A stretch of 64,000 nucleotides of DNA from Rhabdophis nuchalis (taxonomy: Eukaryota > Chordata > Lepidosauria > Squamata > Natricidae). Shown here piece by piece: positions 46,830-56,766 of the stretch; position 1 is the first letter of the stretch; every line of letters starts with the position of its first letter. The DNA is taken from NCBI GenBank assembly GCA_039707465.1, contig CM077647.1, positions 121,934,610 through 121,998,609 on the forward strand, written 5' to 3'. A program made the translations under genes and the position numbers. The notes below the pieces were generated by a model that saw nothing but the letters and a program-made list of their open reading frames with translations, had not been told where the DNA came from and ran no database searches.

Positions 46830-48500
46830 GTTGCACAGGTTGTAGGCTTATCTTTTCAGAGGTTTTACCTGTATATAAGGAACAAAAGGGGAAGGGCCAC
46901 GTGTAATGTGTGGCTAAAAGGGAAGGCTTTGGTCTTAGTCATGATGTCTGCAGCTGGTCCAATGAAAACAAAAGAGATGGTTTGCATCCATCCAAGAAAG
47001 GGGCTGAGTTACTTAGCATTAAGTTCACAGATTGCCAAACCATGTGTATGAACCATAGAAGTGGCAAGAAAATAGGGACAGTCAGGCATAACACAGTTTA
47101 TGCAGATAGTAAACACAGGGTCAATCACAATGGACTCAGATGTCTATACACCAATGCACAGAGTATGAGGAGTAAACAGGGTGAATTAGAAATTCAAGTG
47201 AACGAGGACAGATAGGATATTGTTGCCATTACAGAAACTTGGTGGGATGAAACCCACAAATGGAACATACAGCTAGAAGGATTTAAATTATTTAATAGAA
47301 ATAGACCAAATAAAGGAGGAGACAGAGTTGCAGTATATGTAAGAAATATCTACATCTCTACAGAAATAGAGCACAAGAATGATGAGAACTATCTTGAATG
47401 CATTTAGGTCAATATTAAAGGTTGGTGGGGGATGTCATTGCCATAGGTATATACTACAGGCCACCCAACCAATCAGAGGAAATAGATGAACTTTTTTTCC
47501 CAGCCAGCTAACTAAGATATGTAGGAAGCACACCACAATAGTAATGGGGGATTTTAACTACGTAGACATCAACTGGGAAACAAAACTGTGGGAAGGGAAC
47601 TTCACCAGGACAGTGTTGTATTAGGAAGGCCAATACAGCCCATAACCAAACTGGAAGTCATTAGAATAACAAAGCCAGCATACATTCTAAACGAAACTTC
47701 CTGAGAATAATTACCAGGATATCAGGTCCATTAGAAATAGTTGCAGAGTACAAAATAATACAAAAGACCTAGGAAGCATAGGAAGAAGTTACCTTTAAAA
47801 TAGCAAAAGGTCAGAGTGACAACAAAGATTCATTAGCTTGGGGCGAAAATGTAAAAATAGGAAATACAATAGAAGACACTAGGGCTCATCTCTGCCCCAC
47901 GGGAAGTACTTTAGGGCAGAAGAATAAGAAAGCACAAGACAGGATTAGAACCATTAGCAAAGGCACACACAAAAAGTGATAAAACAATAGCACAAAGAAA
48001 ACAAAAGGACCTCAAAGATGAAAATGGTATAAAAATGTACATTTACTACATGTCGGGTCAGCTCACCCAGAAAGTCTGCAAAATTTTGAAAAATTATAAA
48101 AGCTCAGTATAGCATGATACCAATGAAGAAGAAAAATAACAGTTCCCAAAAGAAACCAGCATGGCTGCATAAAGAGCACTGACAAATTGAAAAACACAAA
48201 AGGTATAAAAAAGTGGAAAGAGGGGGGCATAACTAAGGCAAAATATCAACAAATAGCCCAAGCCTGCAAAGATGAAGTGAGGAAAGCTAAGGCTCACAAT
48301 GAAGAAAGTACTTTGCCACAAAAGTTAAAAAAAAAAAAAAAAGCTTCTTCCAACATGTTAAAAACAAGAAAAAAGTTAAGGAAACAATTGGTCCACTGCT
48401 GGGAGAAAGCAGAACAATTTAACTCTTTTTTTTTTTGTATCTGTCTTTACACAAAGGGATAAGCAGTCCAACCTATTCAAAACAGCACCACAAAAATTAG
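46830..48500 (+). mobile_element. Decayed CR1 LINE inside the LTR element
   Basis: Plus-strand translation with many stops and frameshifts. It shows an esterase-like RDGLHPSKKG block (about 46972), then LRCLYTNAQSM (about 47130) and DIVAITETWWDE (about 47217), as in CR1 endonuclease domains. Further on is a post-endonuclease stretch ending near a FFFVSVFT-like block (about 48430-48460). RT catalytic motifs are not reached. Confidence 0.78.
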
Positions 48501-50196
48501 ATTAGGAACTCAAGTTGAAATAGGGAAGAAAATGGTAAGAGAGCACCTATTCTACCTTAGGACTAAGAGTAGTTGGCCAGATAGATGTGCAGAGAGTTTT
48601 TACTCAGGTTGAAGGCAAACCTCTCGCTTCATCTCCTACATGCACACACAAGGCAAGATAGAATCTTCCAGGGCTGAAAAAAATAACAAGGTTCCCTCCC
48701 CCACAGAAAAGGCATTGTTGGAGGATTAAGGGGGGGGGGGGATAGATAGCTTGCAGGCACAGTTTGAAAAATAAAACCTTCAGTTAATAAATAGATAAAC
48801 TGGTAACATGAGGATCTCACAGATGAGAAATAGGACCTGGATTCAGTAAAATCATTTAAACACACAATAAATTCAAGGACAAAACTTTTCTTGTAAATGA
48901 ACTCAAAACATTTTCTGGGTTGTTACTTAAAGGTGCAAGGAAGGAAGAATATTTCTTTACTCTGTTTCTGTTGGCCATACAAATGCAAAATAAAGACTCC
49001 CCTCCCCCTTCACTCAGTTTTCTGGACCCCGACAAACTGAGCAAAGGCAATTTCTACCAGTTTACTCTTTTCTTTCTTTCAACAATTTAAAATTCCTGTT
49101 CTTTTGGATTGGAGACATTTTATAGTTACAATTACTCGAGGATGCACAAAGACTTAGGCACACATATACATAAGGACAAGGAGAAAATAAGAAGGGAAAA
49201 GGAACTCTCAGGTTTACACACCCTAGTCATTCCCAGCACAAATCTGTTAAATTAGGGAAGGCACAAATCTTAACAAATAAACCACGTGGTTACATAGAAG
49301 ACAGAGAAAGAGACAAACAGACAACAGAAAAGAACAGAAACCAACATTTTCCCCTTTTCTTTTAAGTACCTTTATGTAGCCAAATTAGTTTTCCTGTATC
49401 ATCTTTCAGCAAAGCCCATTTCTCACACAATTTCCTTGCTCTCAGCCAAAATCTTGGCATCTAAGAAATCTCCGAGGGCATCTCTGGCACCCGCGAGCTA
49501 ATGCTTCCCATGACCTTTTACATGTAGGGCTCACTTTGGCCTAGCCGGGTGACCACACACCGTAAGTTTCAGGAAAAAAAAGATTCTGGGAAGGACTTTG
49601 ATTCTCACGAAGTATTTCGGACCTTCACTTGGGAATCACCTGGGTTTTGTGGATCAAAAAGGTAATCCGTGAGGACCTCTGCCCCACTGCAGTTAGTACC
49701 AGGCACCTCTACTCTTTTCACTCTTTTCTACTCTTCTGGGCCTTTGTCTTTTTGCTTTCACAGGATAAAAGCAGCAGCAGCAACAACAAAAAATTCACTC
49801 ACTTTTCCATCCATTTTCACACACTCTCTCTTTTCCCTAACAGAAGGTCCTGAGCTCTGGCCTGACCCTAATACTTTCCAGGCTCTCTTGGTAAAACATA
49901 CAGAGGAACTAAGATCCAGCTTTGATTGGGAGAAAGATTTCATCACTCACACACATGCAGGTATACACACATTTCCCATGCTTTTCCATGTTTTAAAATT
50001 AAATTTTAGAGAATTAAAATTTAGAGGTACTCACCTTCTTTCCAGGCAGCCTTTGAGCTCAAAGTCAAAACCTCTTTAAAACCTAGATCCAAATGGCTAA
50101 AGACCAGGTAAAAGTCCACCCACAGACTCAATGAGGTCTGTGCCGGCATGGGTTTCTTTTTTTACCTGGGCCACAGCCATTGGTTAGGCTAGCTCG
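48501..50196 (-). other. LTR element interior, 5' part (leader-like)
   Basis: No convincing frame on either strand; G-run at 48730-48741. In an intact retrovirus this position, next to the primer-binding site, would hold the leader and gag. No gag-like frame is seen. Confidence 0.4.
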
Positions 50197-50216
50197 GAGT
50201 CCCATCTGGGTCGTCA
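50197..50216 (-). other. Primer-binding site, tRNA-Arg type
   Basis: On the minus strand it starts TGACGACCC two nt after the LTR. The normal TGG start has become TGA. The tRNA assignment is from memory. Confidence 0.65.
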
Positions 50217-50218
50217 AT

Positions 50219-50749
50219 TGTTAAAAGGAATGTCCTTCTGGGTTCGACTCCAAGTGGGGAAGAAGACACTGGAGACATGGAGGCTGCTTGGAAAGATGGT
50301 TTAATGGTGGACAGGACCACATGGCTGGAGTCCTGAACAGAAAAGGTGCTTACATGCTTCAATGTTGGTGGACAGGAAGAGAAGGGCTGAGCAAGGGGCT
50401 TGCAGGGCTTTTTATCAACTGTTTGGCCCCACCTATCTGTTTCTTGTTCCTGTGTAAGAACTGTACTCTGATTGGTTGCCAGGCTCCCATGGGCTGAGTC
50501 CAGATTTGGTAAGGCCAGTCCTACCTTAATCCCATGGCTCTGGAATTGAAGAAGAGAACTCTTTATTATATAAAGTGGACTAGCTAAGGCCTTAATGGCC
50601 CATTGACAAAGGAGGTGGGGGCAGGAGGCTGCAGGAAACAAAACATGTTTCTTCATCTTCACATCTAGGGAAATATAATATTCTGCCTTTTCAATATTTC
50701 CTAGGGTATTTCATTTTTCTGGGAGAGAGATGGGTGATAACTTTCCACA
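50219..50749 (-). repeat. 5' LTR of the minus-strand LTR element
   Basis: 531 bp, TGTT...CACA on the plus strand. On the minus strand it contains TATATAATAAAG (TATA box and possible poly(A) signal) at about 50561-50574. Excluding the insertion in the partner, I counted about nine differences from the other LTR by eye. Confidence 0.85.
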
Positions 50750-51004
50750 CCTGTACAGAGATTAAAGGTTTATCTTAAATGAGTATTATATTTTCCAAAT
50801 TTCTTTCTTTCTGCCAATTTGCCATTTCTGTCATATAGAAAAAGGTACTTTTCTAGTAGGTAATGTTCAAAAACTGCACATTACATTTGTTTAAGCATTA
50901 ATCTGCCCTAGCAACCTCATAAATCCCATTATTAAAGATTTAGTTGCAGGAACAAAGTTAGGTACTGCCCATTGTCAGCGATTTCCTTCTCCAGCACATG
51001 GATA

Positions 51005-51317
51005 AGTACACCTGGAAACATCTACCTACCTACCCTCTCTCTCTCTCTCTCTCCTACCTATCTACTGTATTTCTCTCTCTCTATCCCTCTACCTACCTAC
51101 CTACTATATTCTCCCCCCCTCTCTATCCCTCTACCTACCTATCTACTGTATTTCTCCCCCTCTATCCCTCTACCTACCTACCTACCTACCTACCTACCTA
51201 CCTACCTACCTACCTACCTACTGTATTTCTCCCCCTCTCTCACTCTACCTACCTACCTCCTCTATTTCTTTCTCTCGCTACCTACCTATCTACTCTCTCT
51301 CTACCTACCTATCTACT

Positions 51318-51348
<31 letters not shown>

Positions 51349-51555
51349 CCTACCTACCTACTTACCTATTCTCTCTTCCTGCCTACCTACTGTATTTCCC
51401 TCCCTCCCTCCCCCTCCCTCTCTACCTACTCTCTCTCCCTATCTGCTGTATTTTTCTCTCCCTATCCCCCTACCTACCTATCTACTCTCTCTCTCCCTAC
51501 CTACCTACTGTATTTCTCTCTCTCTCCCTCTCTCTTCCTCTATCTACCTGCCTAC
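51005..51555. repeat. Composite CTAC/CT satellite with higher-order structure
   Basis: Blocks of CTAC and CTCT alternate, with the spacer CTACTGTATTTCTC(C/T)C recurring about every 40-100 bp. The longest pure CTAC run is at about 51172-51220. The long plus-strand frames here are low-complexity artefacts. Confidence 0.9.
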
Positions 51556-51581
51556 TTTTTTTAAAAAATTGCCTCTTCAAA

Positions 51582-51632
51582 ACCTTGGTGCGTCTTATAC
51601 TTTGGTGCATCTTATATTCCAAAAAATATGGT
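51582..51632. mobile_element. MITE end fragment
   Basis: GGTGCGTCTTATACTTTGG and TTATATTCCAAAAAATATGG resemble the termini of the 19697-20018 MITE. Confidence 0.5.
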
Positions 51633-51749
51633 AACTCCCATCTGGAACAGACCCCAAGGTGCACCAATCATCCTAAGGCCCTCGGAGGTAAGATGGGTTG
51701 CCAGCTGTCTCTACACCAGCAAGCACATATACAAGAACTTAGATTCTTG

Positions 51750-52195
51750 GTTGAAAAAAGTTTTTTGATTTTTACAAATTTTTTCAAAGGAAAAGGGTTA
51801 TAAGGTTTACATAAGATATCTTGTGGACATCCATGTCGGAGGTGTTGGCTGCCTCCGGGGCTTCATACAAAAAACAATTTTTTTCCTCTTATTTTTTTTT
51901 TACACAAAATGGAAAGAAATACATATATATATCATGTCACAAATTTCATGCAATCAATCATTTGTTTTCATAGACATCCGTTTAAAGGTTACACTATGTA
52001 AAGGAAAGTTATTTTTGTGATCTGAGTCTTTTAGCTATTATGTCCTCTTCTCCCTTCCCGCCTGTAGGCGGAGCCATGGCCCCTCCCGTTCCCCCATTTT
52101 CATCCTCCAGCATTGAGGAATGTTTTTTAAAAAAGGCTTCTGCCTCTTCAATTGTTTTAATTCTTACTCTCCCCCCCTCCCAGAACACTAACATT
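51750..52195 (-). mobile_element. L1 ORF2 C-terminus and 3' UTR
   Basis: The minus frame ends IKTIEEAEAFFKKHSSMLED ... IAKRLRSQK and the stop near 52030, then a 3' UTR with the CATGTCGGAGGTGTTGGC box. Near-identical ends recur at 54008-54388 and 54389-54900. Confidence 0.75.
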
Positions 52196-52199
52196 CCTT

Positions 52200-53368
52200 C
52201 CGTGACACCATCATGGGAGGAGTTTGATTTTGTTACTACCGAGGATATGGACAAGTTGTCAAAGAGACTTAGGGCCACCACAGGTTTATTGGACCCGTGT
52301 CCCTCCTGGCTCGTACTGGCATCCTGGGAGACGACACGAGGCTGGCTCCAGGGCATTGTCAACGCATCTCTGAGTGAGGGGTCCTTGCCCGCCATCTTGA
52401 AAGAGGCGGTAGTAAGGCCCTTCCTCAAGAAGCCGTCCCTGGATCCAGCATTATTAGAGAACTATCGTCCCGTCTCCAACCTTCACTTTTTAGTGAAGGT
52501 TGTTGAGAGTGTGGTGGCTCAACAGTTTCCGCGACACTTGGAGGAAGTTGATTATCTAGACCCGCGCCAGTCTGGCTTCCGACCCGGGCACAGCACCAAG
52601 ACGGCATTGGTCACATTGGTTGATGATCTCTGGAGGGCGCGGGATAGAGGATTTTCCTCTATCCTAGTCCTATTAGACCTCTCAGCGGCTTTCGATACCA
52701 TCGACCATGGTATCCTATTGCGCCGACTGGGGGGGTTGGGGCTGGGAGGCACCGTTTTGCGGTGGTTCTCGTCCTACCTCTCTGGTCGGTCGCAATGTGT
52801 GTTGGCAGGGAGGCAGAGGTCGGCCTCGAGGCCCCTCATATGTGGGGTACCTCAGGGGTCGGTCCTCTCGCCCCTACTGTTCAACACATATATGAAGCTG
52901 CTGGGTGAGATCATCCGTGGTTTTGGGGTGGGATATCATCTGTACGCTGATGATACTCAGTTGTACATATCCACCCCAGACCACCCCAATGATGCCGTCG
53001 AGGTTATGTCCCGGTGTTTGGAGGCCGTACGGATCTGGATGGGTAGCAACAAACTCAAGCTCAACCCGTCCAAGACTGAGTGGCTGTGGCTTCCGGCGCC
53101 CCGATTCAGCCAGATTATTCCAACTCTGGCCATTGGGGGCGAAACACTGGCCCCCGTGGAGAGGGCGCGCAATTTGGGTGTCCTCCTGGACTCCCGGCTG
53201 TCTATGGATGACCATGTGGCAGCCGTGGCCAGGGGGGCATTTCATCAGGTACGCCTGATGCGCCAATTGCGCCCCTTACTGGACCGGGGTGCCTTACGCA
53301 CAGTCACTCAAGCACTCGTCATGTCTCGACTCGACTACTGTAATGCTCTCTACATGGGCTTCCCTTGA
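52200..53368 (+). pseudogene. L3/CR1-like LINE ORF2 fragment: reverse transcriptase
   Basis: An open frame of about 390 codons shows the RT blocks in order: NYRPVSNLHF (about 52460), SGFRPGHSTKTA (about 52570), LLDLSAAFDTIDH (about 52670, with the first catalytic Asp), GVPQGSVLSPLLF (about 52845), YADD (52943-52954, catalytic) and LNPSKTEWL (about 53060). It stops at TGA 53366-53368. Comparison with the 3952 copy shows one base missing in the GGGCTTCCCTT stretch, so the stop is a frameshift. RT activity would need the full protein with the endonuclease, which is absent here. Confidence 0.88.
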
Positions 53369-53790
53369 GGTGCACCCGAAAGCTACAGCTAGTCCAGAAT
53401 GCAGCCGCGCGGGTGATTACGGGAGCGCTTAGACACTCCCACATAACACCGATCCTGCGCGAGCTGCACTGGCTTCCTGTGGTCTTTCGGGTGCGCTTCA
53501 AGGTTCTAACGACCATCTTTAAAGCGCTCCATGGCTCGGGGCCTAGTTATATGCGAGACCGCCTCCTGCCCCATACATCCCTAAGACCGATACGCTCCCA
53601 CAGAGAGGGCCTCCTCAGGGTGCCGTCGGCCGGTCAATGCCAACTGGCGACACCCAGGGGAAGAGCCTTCTCTGTGGCGGGACCAGCCGTTTGGAACGAC
53701 TTACCCCCTGAACTCCGTACCATCTCCGACCTCCGCCTCTTCCGCAAGTGTCTGAAGACACACCTATTCCAACTAGCCGGCCTAGCGTAG
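53365..53790 (+). pseudogene. L3/CR1-like LINE ORF2 C-terminus, other frame
   Basis: Continues the same protein one frame over: RKLQLVQNAAARVITG, ELHWLPVVFRVRFKVLTTIF and a LKTHLFQLAGLA end. Colinear with 4120-4554. No independent gene. Confidence 0.88.
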
Positions 53791-54004
53791 CCTCCAATTC
53801 TGACTCATAGATAGTTTTAAAATGGGGATTTTAATTCGGTTTTAGCACAGGTTTTTTAGTTGAATAAGTTTTTTTAAAAAAGTTTTATATGTTTGTATGT
53901 TTTTTTAATATGCCTGTGCGCCGCCCTGGGTCCATTTGGAGAAGGGCGGGGTATAAATTCAATAAAATCAAAAAATCAAAAATCAAATCTTCAGGCATCA
54001 CCCA

Positions 54005-54900
54005 CTTTTTTTTTTATATTGAAAAAGTTTTATTGAGTTTTAAAAATTTTTACAGGTAGGGTGAAGGTAAGGTGTGAAAAAGATAGTTTGAGAACTTTCA
54101 TGTCGAGATCGTTGGCCCCCTCCGGGGCTTCATGACAAAATATAGATGATACATAATTTCAGTAGTACTACAAAGTGAAGAGAAGTGCATACATCATTGT
54201 AAATTCTGTGCTAGCAATCATATACAAACATCCAAACAAAAATTATACTATATTAAAAAAGTCATTTTTTAGATCTAAGTCTCTTAGCAATTGTATCTTC
54301 TTGTTCTCCTCCCTGGCCCCCAGTGGGCGAGGCCGCGGCCCCCTCTGCTCTTCCATTTTCATCCTCCAGGATTGAGGAATGTTTTTTAAGAAACCAATTT
54401 TTTTTGGTTTTTACAAATTTTATAACAGGGAAAAAGGTATGTAGGATATAGGAAAGATATTTTAGGGCTTCCATGTCGGAGGTGGTGGTCACCTCCAGGG
54501 TTCCATACAAAGAGTAAGGGTCTTTCTTCGGCATAAGGTGGAAGGGAATACATATATATCATATCATAAATTACATGCATTCAATCATTTGTTTCTATTG
54601 ATATCCGTAAGGATTACACTATGTAAAAGAAAATCATTTTTGTGATCTGAGTCTTTTAGCTATTGTGTCTTGTTCCTTCCTGCCAGTGGGCGGAGCTATG
54701 GCCCCTCCCATTCCCCCATTTTCGTCCTCCAGGGTTGAGTGTTTTTTATTTTATTATTATTAATCCAATTTATACCCCGCCCTTCTCCTAGAAGGACCCA
54801 AGCCTTTTTAAGAAAGGCTTCCGCCTCTTCAATTGTTTTAATTCTTACTCTCCCCCCCTCCCAGAACACCAACATTCCTTCAGGCATCACCCACTTGAAC
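54005..54900 (-). mobile_element. Two additional L1 3' ends in succession
   Basis: T-runs at 54006 and about 54396 each begin a minus-strand L1 3' UTR (CATGTCG(A/G)AG(G/A) boxes near 54100 and 54470), followed by ORF2 C-terminal frames ending RLRSKK (about 54262) and EAEAFLKK (about 54810). The second contains a short L3-like tail at about 54738-54792. Confidence 0.75.
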
Positions 54901-54911
54901 CACACCCCCTT

Positions 54912-55573
54912 TTAATATAACTTTTTGGATAGGAAGGAATATTTCCTTCTTATCTCTCGAATCTTTTTCGGGATCTGTTTCAAGATGGTTATTTCTGTCT
55001 GTTGGTAAATCATAGGACCATCTCTCTGTGCTCTCAGGATCTCATCCCTTGTTGACCTTCTTACAAATTTAATATGTATCTCTCTGGGTACCTCATTTCT
55101 TCTGGCATATGCTGAATTAATTCTATAAATCATATCAATGTCCCCCCAGATAAATTCTTTACTCTTTTTAATATAATCTGCTAACATCGTACTCATTAAA
55201 TCTTTTAAATTCTCAGAGCTTAATTCAGGAACATTTTGAAACCTTAAAAAGTAAGACATTCTTTCAAAATTCATTCTAGACATATGACCAGCAAGATCCA
55301 CTATTTCTTTTTGAGAATTCCTTATCTCTCCCCTCATCTCAGCCGTCCCCCCTCCAATCCTTCAATTTTTTGTTTATTTTCCATTAGTGTTTTCTGTGTT
55401 TCCAAAAGTTCCAATCTTGAACAAACCATGTCTTTCTGTATTTCTTTTATCTCTTTCATTATAGTTTGCAGAGTTTCCTCTATTATTGATAGCTGGGTAG
55501 CTTCCCCCCCCCCCCCCGTTTCTTTTTGTGTTGAAATAATCTTGGGTTGCTGTGGGTGCTTTTTTGAAGCCAT
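54912..55573 (-). pseudogene. L1 ORF1p (RNA-binding), frameshifted
   Basis: Starts MASKKHPQQPK at 55573 with a coiled-coil-like heptad region (EETLQTIMKEIKEIQKD). It breaks frame near 55340 and continues as MRGEIRNSQKEIVDL, then the RRM-like YFLRFQNVPE, MIYRINSAYARRNEVPREIH and VRRSTRDEIL to a stop at 54912. This order is typical of vertebrate L1 ORF1p. The following ORF2 is missing apart from its C-terminal end. Confidence 0.83.
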
Positions 55574-56447
55574 AATGAAAGTATTAAGTTCTTGTCACTA
55601 ATATGGCATCTGATGGAGAGGCAGTCCGTGAGGCGAGAGAGAAGTGAAAGTCTGTGTCCAAATTCCAAGTGCAGTTTGTATAGAATCCAGAGAAAAAACA
55701 ATTTTTTTACAGTAAAATCACTTATATGAAAAAAGAAGGCACACTTGGGAGAAGCCCTAAGAGCCACTTGCTTTGATTTGAATATAATTTCCAGTCCCAT
55801 GAAAGTGAAGGAGTGTCAGCACATCACAAGAAAAAAAAGTTTTTACTGGGAACAAAGAAGCGCCATTTTTTCCACCCCTTTAGCGGTTGTGGAGAGTTAG
55901 TAAAAGTCAATTCTGTTGTTACAAAGCACAGATACATTGTAGCAGTAACAAATCCATTTTTTTAAAAATACTTTCACTTTCCATTGTTAGAGATCGGATG
56001 TAACTTTCTCTTCTTCCCCGAGCCCAGGGAGCATTTAAAGACGCTGCTTGTTTTCCGAGTAGGGGTTTTTACAAACTCCCCCCTCTATTCTTTGGTTTAA
56101 GAAAAGTTGAAAGCATCAACATTGCAAAATCACTCACAATCCACTCTGCAGCAATGGAGCCTCGGCGCCTCCTCCAGCTCCGGCTTTTCCGCCCGCTTCT
56201 TTAATTTCTGCAGTTTCGAACCTCCATTGGCGAGAGGGACTCTTCCCCCCGCATCCTGTTCCTCGACTCCTAGGATGAGGCGGGGGCGACCCCCCGACTG
56301 CCGTCAGGGCAGGAGGCTCCCTGCGAGCCGTCCGTCTGGTGGGGGCTCCTTTGCAGAGCCCCCGTACTCCCGAAGGAGCCGCTGAGGCAACCAAGCGGCG
56401 GACGTGTCCAAGACCTGTCCGTCGCCTCCGGGATCCAGAAGCGATCT
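55574..56447 (-). mobile_element. L1 5' region
   Basis: Sequence upstream of ORF1, GC/CpG-rich at 56150-56447 as in L1 promoters. It ends at the 18-bp duplication, suggesting an almost full-length 5' end. Confidence 0.55.
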
Positions 56448-56766
56448 CAAGAACTTAGATTCTTGTTACAGAAGTCAGATGTTGCAGCTCCTGAGGCATG
56501 CATAAGGAAGCTAGTGGAAGAGCTAGGGACACATTGTCTTTGGTATCCCAAATGCGGGATGCTTCATTTAAGTGACTGAAAAAAAATAGGGCAAACTTTA
56601 CATCTTGAACCTAGGGCTCCAGTGGAAATATTACAACTGTGGTTTCAGTGCCCTCATGCAGTGGAAAAATTTGGCTCTAAAATTTTGGCAGGACAACAAT
56701 TGACCACAGATCCTCCACCTGATTATGATCAAGTAAAAATTCTTTCCCCAAAGTCATCTTCAATTG

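Larger units (their letters stand above)
41561..50749 (-). mobile_element. LTR retroelement, minus orientation, without recognisable gag/pol/env
   Basis: Two direct LTRs (41561-42303 and 50219-50749) start TG and end CA and are flanked by the 4-bp duplication CCTG (41557-41560 and 50750-50753). Two nt inside the right LTR, plus-strand 50197-50216 reads GAGTCCCATCTGGGTCGTCA, which I recall as the 3' end of vertebrate tRNA-Arg(CCG) plus CCA with one change. That makes it a primer-binding site and the element minus-oriented. The 7.9-kb interior has no long minus-strand frame and none of the retroviral motifs I looked for; it contains a hAT, tandem duplications and a decayed CR1. It appears to be a non-autonomous or gutted ERV-like element. 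Confidence 0.8.
52196..53985 (+). mobile_element. L3/CR1-like LINE, RT to 3' end
   Basis: 5'-truncated copy covering the whole reverse transcriptase, the C-terminal region, a 3' UTR with CCTGTGCGCCGCCC and an AATCAAAAATCAAAT tail. Inserted in plus orientation into the minus-strand L1: L1 sequence ends CATTCCTTC at 52199 and resumes CTTCAGGCATCACCC at about 53986, so the duplication is short. Confidence 0.9.
51750..56447 (-). mobile_element. LINE-1 compound insertion with 18-bp target duplication
   Basis: CAAGAACTTAGATTCTTG occurs at 51732-51749 and 56448-56465. Between them, on the minus strand, are a GC-rich 5' region (55574-56447), L1 ORF1 (55573-54912), almost none of ORF2, then ORF2 C-termini and 3' UTR down to the A-rich end at 51750. 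It is interrupted by an L3-like LINE (52196-53985) and extra L1 3' ends (54005-54900). Confidence 0.8.

Noticed and set aside
50972..51634. 220-codon frame rich in Thr/Tyr/Leu/Pro/Ser
   Set aside because: Direct translation of the CTAC/CT satellite.
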